Of a stretch of 33,513 nucleotides of DNA, positions 10,801-17,796 are shown in pieces; the stretch's first letter is position 1; each line of letters opens with the position of its first letter. Source of the DNA: Bacteroidales bacterium (GTDB lineage Bacteria > Bacteroidota > Bacteroidia > Bacteroidales > F082); assembly GCA_023229135.1 (NCBI GenBank), contig JALNZT010000041.1, positions 1 through 33,513 of the forward strand, read 5' to 3'. The notes under the pieces are model-generated. The model did no database searches. It was not told the DNA's origin and saw only the letters and a program-made list of their open reading frames with translations. A program made the translations under genes and the position numbers.

Positions 10801-12871
10801 CAAAAGCAGGAACATCAAAGCTCCATTCGATCAGGATATTATCTCCAAATTCGCTGGCAGTAACAACTGCTACAGGATAAGGAGTTTCGTTAAGCATAAA
10901 GTTATTAGTAACAGTTGCGCCATAAGCAAGAGCTACACCATTTACTTCTGCATTGAGATAACCTTCGGCAGCTACTCGGATATTATAAGTTCCTGCATAA
11001 ACATCAGCAGTATAATTTCCGGCGGCATCAGTAGTAGTGCTATAAGTTTGATCTTCGCCAAACTCATCAACACCAATCATAGTAACAGTTGCACCAGCTA
11101 TATTAGCATTTGTATTGAGGTCTTTAACATTTCCGTTGAGCGTTCCTTCGCCCGTTACCTGTGCGGTGAAAACAGTTGAAAAACCTGATTCACCTTCGTC
11201 ATAAACAGCAGTTACATTGTAGTCATATCCAGCCATATTATAAGCAGGCGCTGCATCAGTATAAGTAGCTTCTGTAAGCGTTGTTGTATTTTGCATAACG
11301 CCATCACGATACACATTGTATCCTAGGAATGAACGATCAACAGGGCTTTCCCAGGTTAAAACAACATCTTCTCCTTCATAAACTTCGGCATTACCTGCTA
11401 AGTTTGATGGAGGAGTGAGTGTGGTTGTGAAGCCCCAGATAGAACCAGGAGTAGTTCCATTGCTGTTACGCACGTTAACCTGCCAGAAATATTGCAAGTT
11501 AGGTTGTGTGTTTACTAAAGTATAGCTTTCGGAAAGGTTGCTTGTCCAAGGAACAACAACAGTTGCAGGTGGATAAGTAGTTCCCAGGATAACTTGATAC
11601 TCTAATGTGTTAGCACCAAATGTCCATTCCAGATCGCTTCCGTTGATGATATCAACAGCGCCATCAAGTGGAGCAGTATAAACAACTGCATCAGGAGCAG
11701 GCATAGCTGTAACATTAATGCCACCACTCCATGTGTTAAGTGAGCTACCAACCATGTAGTAGGAACCGGCAAAAAGCTCGAAGCCATTGATATTATCAAC
11801 ACCTTGAACTAAAGCGTTGGTAGCCATAGGTCCTTCTTCACCACCGAAGTCAGCGGCATAGATTGCAAAATTAGCAGTACCAGCAGTAACAAAAAGGTCT
11901 AAAAGAACATCTGTTGCAGGTTGAAGCAAGTAAACATAATCATTGTCATTAGGTCCTGATCCAACATCATTGGGAAGTACATAATTTTTGTAGATTCCGC
12001 CATCTTCTCTGTTAGAAGCCATTGGCAAACTTGTTGGACCGGCAATCAGAGGAGCAATAATCAATTCAGCGGCAGTTTCAACTACGTCTTCATCAATTGG
12101 CGTGTATGCATTTGCAGTAAATTCTGTTACAACAACAGCACGGCTTGCACCCCATTGGGCTACAAAGTCGCCGGAGAGTACGCCAGGAGCGGCATCACCT
12201 GTTGCAGAAACACCAACCTGGGCTGATTCGCCTGCAGCAAGTGTAATCGGGAAATCACCAACTACTGAAAAGAAGTCAGGAGCATCTAGTTCCACATTAT
12301 TCACGGTAAGTGAACCTGTACCTGAGTTTGTTAAAGTGAAGTATGCAGGCTCAGTCCAGGAGTTAATAGGACGATCACCAAGGTTTAATACCAAAGGATC
12401 AACTTCGAGACGAGGAGAAGCTGAAGGCACTACAACAGTACCGGCATCTGAATGAGGTGGGTCACCCCAAACATCTCCCTGAATGTTCCAGTTAATATTC
12501 ATATTGCCTGTAAAAGCGGCATCTACAGTAACATTTACTGAGAAGTCAACATCACCATTTTCTGGGTCAAAATAAGTGTCCCAGCTAATGGTTTGACCGG
12601 CAATAACCGCATCTTCAAAGTCAATTTGCGTTGCAGAATTGATGGTCACACCAGCAGGAAATACAAGCGAGAATTCGTCTATATATTCCCAGTCTGGAGA
12701 ATAGGCAGAAATGGTGAAATCCAGGTCTGATGTAGCACCGGCAGTGTACATACTGCTTGTGGTAACATCACCTCCGATTTCACGATTTTGGGCATAGGTT
12801 GTTGTGTTGAGGATAAATAATCCTGCAGCAAACAACATAAGCCATCGCAGAAATGTAGTTTTTCTGTTCAT
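4892..12871 (-). CDS. Giant modular T9SS-exported surface protein, 2659 residues
   Basis: The start chosen is the ATG at 12871, directly before a signal peptide (MNRKTTFLRWLMLFAAG..., ending near TTTYAQ). An ATG 141 bases upstream (13012) is in frame but would put 47 non-signal residues in front. Order of parts: unassigned beta domain (about 30-380), fibronectin type III modules (about 390-570), carboxypeptidase-regulatory-like domain (about 575-665), LYVTPTAFATW at 889-899, anchor-J domain (about 910-1080), a second regulatory-like domain (about 1241-1325), LYVTPTGFATW at 1733-1743, a second anchor-J domain (about 1750-1910), further beta-sandwich and FN3 modules, and a type A T9SS sorting domain (about 2588-2659, with LFPNPATDNVTIEA and a GIYMVRI core). 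The core unit repeats about every 844 residues. It should be exported by T9SS and anchored or released at the surface. No enzyme motif was seen, so adhesion or matrix building is inferred. Confidence 0.93.
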   Translation of the reverse strand: MNRKTTFLRWLMLFAAGLFILNTTTYAQNREIGGDVTTSSMYTAGATSDLDFTISAYSPDWEYIDEFSLVFPAGVTINSATQIDFEDAVIAGQTISWDTYFDPENGDVDFSVNVTVDAAFTGNMNINWNIQGDVWGDPPHSDAGTVVVPSASPRLEVDPLVLNLGDRPINSWTEPAYFTLTNSGTGSLTVNNVELDAPDFFSVVGDFPITLAAGESAQVGVSATGDAAPGVLSGDFVAQWGASRAVVVTEFTANAYTPIDEDVVETAAELIIAPLIAGPTSLPMASNREDGGIYKNYVLPNDVGSGPNDNDYVYLLQPATDVLLDLFVTAGTANFAIYAADFGGEEGPMATNALVQGVDNINGFELFAGSYYMVGSSLNTWSGGINVTAMPAPDAVVYTAPLDGAVDIINGSDLEWTFGANTLEYQVILGTTYPPATVVVPWTSNLSESYTLVNTQPNLQYFWQVNVRNSNGTTPGSIWGFTTTLTPPSNLAGNAEVYEGEDVVLTWESPVDRSFLGYNVYRDGVMQNTTTLTEATYTDAAPAYNMAGYDYNVTAVYDEGESGFSTVFTAQVTGEGTLNGNVKDLNTNANIAGATVTMIGVDEFGEDQTYSTTTDAAGNYTADVYAGTYNIRVAAEGYLNAEVNGVALAYGATVTNNFMLNETPYPVAVVTASEFGDNILIEWSFDVPAFVPQVYPFETAGMSEERIAKMWNEFLKENNFDATAQSSNRALVEFQVWREKAYLPGTIELVGTTSQSQFVDFDWSAQDWGVYKWFVVAVYDLNESDPVASNPIDNDMNTVVDVTVALNSADSPAGTLVEFTNVDESPALVYSTLLPATGTFTWNEFRRGTYDIMVSYPGYGVVNEVGVDIFDATSFDWLLEETLAMPANLYVTPTAFATWEGGTGGGGGTPFTPVMEAFDNGIPADWSQVTYSGNGYWEFCDNCGASQDPINTDGKFAVADSDGNSTLVYDVGLFTAPFDLTGETTIYLDYDRDFQDYIGSGEMAVRAYSGGTGAANFEEELDWATDDDPSGGIHKTYLFDPSTYADPSEVYFEFWYSTNGDTWVWGFGIDNVLVTNVDPAPRSFETYKVFLDGTLLGEVGDTEYQHGGFGEVLVDGETYTTGVAAVFTTGQSATAEFTWKYVACDNYDAPTAFTAEQTIGTLDVVLDWTNVDAAALDTIDALRIYRNGDELTELDFTAGAVETYVDAALEFGTYNYCLTYIYASGAETCVDAVCSEDVVITGGGYVNGTVTAFDGGAAIEGASVTIFNDDYSFEFTTDLSGYYEGEVVDGVYDYFVSAATFESQELEAVTITFGETVTNDFELLEFPYPVSGVIATEITDNSVLVDWSAQAPVVSEWLVYDNDVMGFGGIGAEAGAYSLTWASKFVPEQLTEYGTGFVTKVSVYQLPSVGDLLTEVRILTGENGETVLYSQDVTGTLVGDSWNVIELDQAVAFDNTQNLWIAMYVERPAGVDIFNEPTAGALQVLSGRYDFFAYNGAAWTSISGEYGITDQAWMLRGFVTTSTGREVALGQGDYTTTGHKDYSTVKSVSSGKGMIAATKANAKFPVYANNSNRELVGYSVYRTTCETGALTFLGMTLDEQFTDNTWGAATSGVYKWGVVAEYDNNESEVVFSNCLDKDMVTTVSVTVTTNSGESPAETDVLFVNVSEPGLGLEYEAELDDTGFFAWDEFRKGDYDIFVEKNGFGPVELLGYTIDGPEAFEWILEELLLPVADLYVTPTGFATWRNGGEIPFEPFMENFDAGLPDTWTVIDGGTPGFTWYNTPAHNGNSIDGTPFMFASSDAAGSGSTMDEQLVSPMINADNADELYLSFDYVYQYIGNEHFSVDVYDGASFVEVFRTQADSGPYPWGPTITETIDVTEYANEEFQVRFNYVSNSWNWYVAVDNVVVTDNMDRYADRELQNYKVWLDGIFITDTEETFYQYATENLVPGQSYLAEVAAMYTNGMSAKMEYTWTYIPCEDYAGPEVYTAEVIDESDVLLTWSDVEPMSLIKITQNPGAPANAYFQSYGMGYGVAYDLSAYPDALVNSLDFYHASWGTTGTWQFNVHVYNWDTKTLIQTVGPITTTGNDIWEMGVELGDINVAGINTVALLLEPLSNSPTDAYPDFSSDNATNPQGSIYGPLNDVNAIGSSTIGNFLQEMYIYTAYGPVRATPVNFDLLQAPVAQAKAAVNPATEAPVISQNAVASRDTDLFVGVNVYRNGMMIAEMVQDTFYLDENVNGGEFTYCIRYVYESGAMSCEGAYCLDVAIPCEAPKNLTGEYVWEYNNGSPEFGALIEWEAGAAPVAEWLFYDDGVNVDGIGGPATFTWAVKFDPAQLADFDGASLTKIEIYNRLASADELRIYEGTNAATLLHTQTLSGLGVETWEEVALTSPVLLDVTKQLWIAVYTTDGANYPAGCGNYTGNPNGDLITLDGVLWEHLNDLGLAYTWNLRGYVTTMAGATAALPMDQPQDDYNTGDRAELTISGMGTGENPVLASNSTRELSVFNVYRSENGTDYEMIAAVPFESGTNAYSYYDTESGIGNFYYQVDAHYVYEDGSECESAPAMALNNPEDDFVYVFVTDVNELGAAEARLFPNPATDNVTIEASNMSRITVVNAIGQVVYDREISAETIQLNTAAYEAGIYMVRINTESGLVTKRMSIVR

Positions 12872-13217
12872 AGTTAAAATTGATTTAGTTAATAAATAAT
12901 GATTAATTGATTGAAAAATAGGTTGAGACTGAATGCCTCTGTTAGAAGCTGCAGCCAATAAATCTTTGTTTAAGAAAACTCGTTGATAGGTTCGTTGATC
13001 GGGGTAATTCATGGCTTAGCTTGTTTTTAAAAATAACAGCCATAAAAAACGGTTTGAAATAGTACTGACTGATTCAAACGTGGTAAGGGTAGATCCCTTA
13101 GGGCGAAAGAGAAAAGTTTTAACGTAGTTTTAAACAGTTTTTTAGGTTGCTGAGTGGTTTAAAAATTTAAAAAATTCGTGCAGACACATATTGTTGGTTT
13201 ATGTTTCTACAGCACTA
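12872..13217 (-). promoter_or_regulatory. Long 5' leader of the 2659-residue giant gene
   Basis: About 346 bases separate the putative ECF -10 element from the chosen ATG. The block 12887-13000 is 77% identical to 4331-4444 upstream of the paralogue. A copy of the GTTGNTNAGTGGT motif is at 13146-13158. The ORF beginning at 13012 runs in frame into the main gene here but not in the paralogue, which argues against it being an essential N-terminal extension. Confidence 0.6.
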
Positions 13218-13246
13218 AGACAAAGTTTTTGTGTTTTACCCCTATC
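13216..13246 (-). promoter_or_regulatory. Putative ECF sigma promoter of the 2659-residue giant gene
   Basis: The minus strand reads GATAGGGGTAA, then TTGTCTTA, with 15 bases between GGGG (13242-13239) and TTGTCT (13223-13218). The shared string ACTTTGTCT makes it most like the site at 4654-4685, and GATAGGGG makes its upstream half identical to the fecR site. Confidence 0.62.
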
Positions 13247-13276
13247 TCTTATTTAAAATTGTTCTAAAATAGGGGT
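13238..13276. repeat. Inverted repeat overlapping the -35-like half of the giant-gene promoter
   Basis: ACCCCTAT (13238-13245) is perfectly repeated in inverted orientation as ATAGGGGT (13269-13276), 23 bases apart. The left arm is the -35-like half of the putative ECF promoter. It could be an operator dyad or chance. The plus-strand copy lacks a TTGTCT partner at the right distance. Confidence 0.35.
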
Positions 13277-13395
13277 GTGCTTGTTTTACGCCGACAAAAA
13301 TAGAAAAAATTACTTTTATTGAAACCTCTCTTAGACCAGGGCAGAAATATTTTTAGTAAAGCTTTGATTTACAAATACTAATAAAATATGTTTAA

Positions 13396-16377
13396 CTAAT
13401 ATTTAACAACTTTTAGAGTCTGAAGTTGTTTATCCGACCGCAAAATAAGCAAATAAAAACCTGCTTTGTAGGCTTGCATATCGAGTGTATAGCTTGATGT
13501 TGCTGTATTAGCTTCAAAAGTCTTCACTTCAAGCAGACGCCCAAAATGGTCAAAGATGGTTATCTCTTTTAAATTCGTATGTTGCAAAAATAAATAATCT
13601 GAAACAGGGTTGGGATAGGCCATTATTTTTTCTGTGGATGGTAATTGATTGTTTTCAGTGAAAATATTTATTTTTTGATTTTCGATATACAGCTCCACTT
13701 CAGCCAATGGCCGATCGCCTGACAAGATAATAAGTGGTGACACATTTAACGGATAACCGGGGATTTCGGCCTGAATCCGGTAGCTGCCAAAAGGCAGGCT
13801 ATCAAACATAAAACGCCCGCCATAATCTGTTAAAGTATAGGACAGAAGCACTTTAAAATCGGTATTATAAAGTATAATGCTCACATTAGAAAGGCCTCCA
13901 TCGCAATATTGCAGCTTTTGTCCACGACTAAACCAATCTGCACAATAGACCTCACTATTGCTAAATCCATTTTCGGGCCAGGCAAAGTGGCCGTTAATAA
14001 CAGCAGTTCCTGCCGGGAAATTAGCAAGTCTGTTGGCAAGTTTTATATCCACATCGTAAGTGGGCTCAATAAGCCTAAGCTTGTAGGCTGCCTCCCAGCC
14101 CGTTGCTTCAGCATAGTAGGCGGATGCAGTTAGTTTGTCGAGGGTGTCGGGCGCGGCCATCAACACATAATCACCCGTGAATAATTTCTCAAAATAAAAA
14201 CTGCCGTCACCCGTGGTATGTTGGCTTGAAATAAAGCTATAGTCGTTATCTACCATTCGAAATGCCAGCACCATCGCATTTTGTATAGACTGATTTTCTC
14301 CGTAAACTTTCCCGGCAAGGCTAAATTCGTCAAGCAATATCAATTTTAGTGTATCAGCCGCCACACCACATTCTGAAAAGGCCTCCAAAATCAATAAAAC
14401 CTCCCCGTTCAATTTATCCTGATCACCCGGCATATAAATAGTATTAATCAATTTCTGGTCTTCGAACACCCCATCACCGGTAGTTCGCCAATTGATTTGG
14501 TCAAAATAAGCTGCTGTTGCCATGTTTAACCGCAAATTACTATCGCTTCCGATCAGGGTATCATTGCCGGCATAAGCAAGCGGATCACTGGAAAAAGATA
14601 ACATAAAACTTTCCACAAAAACTTCATCGGTAGTAGTTACCTGCAGTGAAAGCTTCACCTCTCCCCTATTATAATCCTCGACGCCGGGCAAATAACTTGT
14701 CCTGAGATTATTTGGTGCCGTAAAAAAACCATCACCAGATGTAGACCAGACCGACCGCAAATAAGTAAAAGGCGCATTAGCATTGCGAATCACAAAAACC
14801 TGTTCATTCTGACATATAGCGGTGTCGCCTCCTGCGTATGGCACTGCACGGGCAAAAGCATAAGGACTTTCAAACTTCCAAAACGTTTTCGGTCGTTCGC
14901 TCATATTACGCTCTGATGCCGTAACAGCAATAGTATCCGTAATTGCAACATCATCAAGATAAAAAACAGTATCCAAAATAGCTGGCAGCCTTTCCGAAAA
15001 GCTGTAGTTGACAAAATTCCTGAGGTAAACCACATAACTTCTTAAATGGCTTTCTTCGTTAGCACGCCAGCTTAGCTTCATCCGGTTATTCACCCATTGT
15101 TTTTTCACATCGAAAGGTGGTGCAAGCGGCGCTACGGTATCGGCCTCTTCCAAAAAAGGAACGTAAAACAACTCGCCAAGTTCGGAATCGTCATTCGCGT
15201 CAAAAATCTTTTTATCAATTTCCTCAGCAAGGGTTGTACCCCAATAGTTTGCCGTGGCGTTAATATTTTGGGATGTTGTCAGTTTAACCAGCGTATCGGT
15301 TATGCTATGCATAAAATTATTTTTCGACAAGGCATTTCCCACGGGTTCGGTAATGATTACGGCAGTCTTACGATTCTGGCTAAAGGTATTGTTAGTGATG
15401 GCGTTGCGTTTAGATCCGGCGGTCAACGGCATCGAATTGCCATTTTGGTAAAAACTATTCCTGTGGATGATGTTATTTGAAGAGTTACGAAACCCTATCG
15501 CGCTCGAATTTTGCCAGAAAATGTTTTGGGTCACCAAAGTGGAATCTATGGCCAGGTAAAGGCCGTATCCAAAACCATTTCCAGTAAGTAAAATTGCGTT
15601 TTTGGAAATGGTATTCCTTTTGGATTCAACTACGCCGCTGTTATCAATCCAAATTCCAATGAAACCGCCCTGAACCACGTTTTCAGTAATCACATTACGA
15701 TACGCCTGACCACCTGACTCAGTGCGGATTAATACATTGGTTTCTAAATTGTGCAACATATTGTTTTGTATCACATTATCAGCTGCCACTCCTAATGCGC
15801 CAAGCCCCACAATTTCCAAACCCACATAATTGCCATAGATAGTGCTGTTTTTCAAACTAACGTTTGTTGAGTTTTGAATACTTATGCCCCGCCAGAGGTT
15901 ATTTATAAAACAGCTGTTCTCAATTACCAGCTGCTTACTGTTCAACATTTCAACTGCTATTTCAGCATTGGCTACAACTACGTAGGAAAGCACAACATTA
16001 TTTTCAGCAGAGGCGTTTCGCACCTGAATGCCTTTCCACTTCCAGCCTTGGGCAGGATTATAATAATTTGGTTCAAAATGTATTGAATCGACCTGTTCAT
16101 CAATAATACCAATGGCCTCTAGCTTTGCTGATTCTATCACCAAACCTTTTCCCTGGTTAAACTTTAGCCTGGTACCGGCTTCAATTTTTAGTAAGGCACC
16201 ATTTATAACCCGCAAATTTTCGGTGACTATATATAAGGAGTCATTTGTAAAAAACCGATCAGTAGCAATTGTACCTCCCACTTCGGCAATAGGCTGCGCC
16301 TGAATGCCGTTAGCAGAAAACCCACTCAACACAACCATTAGCAGGCCAATAAAATATGTCAGTAATGACTTTTTCAC
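13396..16377 (-). CDS. Secreted right-handed beta-helix protein with T9SS sorting domain, 993 residues
   Basis: The start is GTG at 16377, 15 bases after the stop of the upstream gene, and gives a normal signal peptide (MKKSLLTYFIGLLMVVLSGF, cleavage near IQAQ28). Residues about 50-385 carry Asn-rich NosD-like parallel beta-helix repeats (N-x-I/F...N patterns such as NNIIHRNSFYQN). An FN3-like stretch follows (about 420-490), then two related PKD-like units, each with SGDGFF or TGDGVF and a later Y-L/M-PG (about 512-595 and 600-682). Regulatory-like beta domains follow (about 687-740 and 800-890), and the type A sorting domain is about 915-993 (AYPNPVSDYLFLQ). Parallel beta-helices often bind or cleave polysaccharides, but no catalytic residues can be assigned. 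The short gap suggests co-transcription with the STN-barrel gene. Confidence 0.9.
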   Translation of the reverse strand: MKKSLLTYFIGLLMVVLSGFSANGIQAQPIAEVGGTIATDRFFTNDSLYIVTENLRVINGALLKIEAGTRLKFNQGKGLVIESAKLEAIGIIDEQVDSIHFEPNYYNPAQGWKWKGIQVRNASAENNVVLSYVVVANAEIAVEMLNSKQLVIENSCFINNLWRGISIQNSTNVSLKNSTIYGNYVGLEIVGLGALGVAADNVIQNNMLHNLETNVLIRTESGGQAYRNVITENVVQGGFIGIWIDNSGVVESKRNTISKNAILLTGNGFGYGLYLAIDSTLVTQNIFWQNSSAIGFRNSSNNIIHRNSFYQNGNSMPLTAGSKRNAITNNTFSQNRKTAVIITEPVGNALSKNNFMHSITDTLVKLTTSQNINATANYWGTTLAEEIDKKIFDANDDSELGELFYVPFLEEADTVAPLAPPFDVKKQWVNNRMKLSWRANEESHLRSYVVYLRNFVNYSFSERLPAILDTVFYLDDVAITDTIAVTASERNMSERPKTFWKFESPYAFARAVPYAGGDTAICQNEQVFVIRNANAPFTYLRSVWSTSGDGFFTAPNNLRTSYLPGVEDYNRGEVKLSLQVTTTDEVFVESFMLSFSSDPLAYAGNDTLIGSDSNLRLNMATAAYFDQINWRTTGDGVFEDQKLINTIYMPGDQDKLNGEVLLILEAFSECGVAADTLKLILLDEFSLAGKVYGENQSIQNAMVLAFRMVDNDYSFISSQHTTGDGSFYFEKLFTGDYVLMAAPDTLDKLTASAYYAEATGWEAAYKLRLIEPTYDVDIKLANRLANFPAGTAVINGHFAWPENGFSNSEVYCADWFSRGQKLQYCDGGLSNVSIILYNTDFKVLLSYTLTDYGGRFMFDSLPFGSYRIQAEIPGYPLNVSPLIILSGDRPLAEVELYIENQKINIFTENNQLPSTEKIMAYPNPVSDYLFLQHTNLKEITIFDHFGRLLEVKTFEANTATSSYTLDMQAYKAGFYLLILRSDKQLQTLKVVKY

Positions 16378-16392
16378 AATTTACAAAAGCTG

Positions 16393-17712
16393 TTAAAAAT
16401 AATAAATCAATCCCAGATTTACACCAAACATCGACTGCTTGCGTTGAACCGGATAATTTTTATACATATTCCCGCTGTAACTGCGATAATAAATCTCAGG
16501 CACCAAATCAAAAGCATCCGTAAGTCGCATGCGGGCATTTAGACCAACCATCCACGAAAACTTGAGCGTTTCCATCTCAAAGTCCTTCATAGGAATGGCT
16601 TCGTAGTCGGGCGTAGCACTGATTGCCGTTCCTGATTTATATATCAAAGCCGACAGCCCGGCACCGGCTTTCGTAAAGATACGCACTCCCGGAAAGCTCA
16701 TAATCTCAAAAGCTGCTGCAATATCCCAATTCAGGTAACCCATTTTATTGGTTCCGGAATATTCAAAATTTCTTTCATCCAGCGGAATCCAGCTTGAGTC
16801 AGTAATATGAAACCAGGTAGTATCCATATTGGATATTGAATAATAGGTGTCGAGGGTGTCAACATCAAAAAAACCACCGGTACTAATTTTACGTTTGTAA
16901 TCAAACTTTTCAGCAAAACCTGTAAGTGCTAAACCCGATGTAAACGTCCATTTATTAGCATTAAAATGGTATTTGAATCCCAATGTTTGCGCTCTAAAGC
17001 CGGGCTCGACAGCTTTTTCCCAGTAATCTTGTAGGATAGAATTGCTTTGCTGCTCTGCATCAAACTGAACATTGGTAAATGCCCTACCATAATAAACTTC
17101 TACAGCATGACCCTGCTGTTTTCGGCTGGTCGTATTGAAAATATCAGATCGTACGCCTTTTCTTCTGGTCTTTTTGAAATTAGCAGCTTCCTTAAAAACT
17201 GTGATAGTATCTCTAAGCACAACCGTATCTACCCGAAAAATGGTGTCCAAGCGCACGATAGTATCCAATCTTAGCACATTTCTATTGATAAAAATGGTGT
17301 CAGTAATTTCTTTGGATAAATTTTCACCAGCATCAGGTTGTGGTTTTATTTCTTGTGGTTCTGATTCTCCATGCTTGAAGACAATGTATTGATCACCAAT
17401 TTTTTTAAACCGATAGCCACGCTGCTTGAGCAGTGCTTCCAAAATTTGTTCGGGTGTACTTGCCGTTAAATTACAGGAAATAAGTTGATCAAATGCAGGA
17501 TCAGAGGCATTAAAAGCTAGCTTAATTTGATGATTTACAAAAAGTTGGTCAAGAGTTTCGCCAAGGCTTTTTTGTTCTACCTTAAGGTCTAACAGCTGGC
17601 TGCTATCTTGCTGCGCTGATAGTGCGTTGACACAAATCAACAAGCAAAAACTCGCAGACAAATAGGCTAAAATTAATGAGTTAAGGGAAAACAAGCCCTT
17701 AGATTTAGTCAT
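16393..17712 (-). CDS. STN-domain outer-membrane beta-barrel protein (putative surface signal transducer)
   Basis: The start chosen is ATG at 17712, giving 439 residues; an in-frame TTG lies 12 codons upstream. Residues 1-33 are a signal peptide ending ALSAQ. Residues about 42-112 resemble the STN (secretin/TonB short N-terminal) domain: LDLKVEQKSLGETLDQLF, then LTASTPEQILEALLKQRGYRF. Residues about 137-172 are a linker with hexapeptide repeats (RLDTIV, RLDTIF, RVDTVV, LRDTIT). Residues about 203-439 alternate polar and hydrophobic residues and end in YYF, as in a small outer-membrane barrel. In FecA-like systems the STN domain contacts FecR in the periplasm, and fecR is the next gene upstream. 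There is no plug domain, TonB box or roughly 22-strand barrel, so this is not a TonB-dependent transporter. The transducer role is inference. Confidence 0.8.
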   Translation of the reverse strand: MTKSKGLFSLNSLILAYLSASFCLLICVNALSAQQDSSQLLDLKVEQKSLGETLDQLFVNHQIKLAFNASDPAFDQLISCNLTASTPEQILEALLKQRGYRFKKIGDQYIVFKHGESEPQEIKPQPDAGENLSKEITDTIFINRNVLRLDTIVRLDTIFRVDTVVLRDTITVFKEAANFKKTRRKGVRSDIFNTTSRKQQGHAVEVYYGRAFTNVQFDAEQQSNSILQDYWEKAVEPGFRAQTLGFKYHFNANKWTFTSGLALTGFAEKFDYKRKISTGGFFDVDTLDTYYSISNMDTTWFHITDSSWIPLDERNFEYSGTNKMGYLNWDIAAAFEIMSFPGVRIFTKAGAGLSALIYKSGTAISATPDYEAIPMKDFEMETLKFSWMVGLNARMRLTDAFDLVPEIYYRSYSGNMYKNYPVQRKQSMFGVNLGLIYYF

Positions 17713-17796
17713 ACTTTTGGTATCAGAGTTCAACAAACACGCATACAATTAGCGGTTGCTAAAGTACAAAAAACCTACAAGCAGGAAATGAAATAT

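Noticed and set aside
13269..13296. A plus-strand copy of the ECF promoter starting at ATAGGGGTG
   Set aside because: No TTGTCT follows at 15 bases (the sequence there is ccgaca), and no gene starts downstream on that strand.
15097..15480. A 127-codon ORF antisense to the beta-helix gene
   Set aside because: It is a shadow of the repetitive beta-helix coding frame, with no promoter or conserved motifs.
16393..17748. TonB-dependent receptor call for the STN-domain protein
   Set aside because: After the STN region there is no plug domain, and the remaining 240 residues are too few for a 22-strand barrel.
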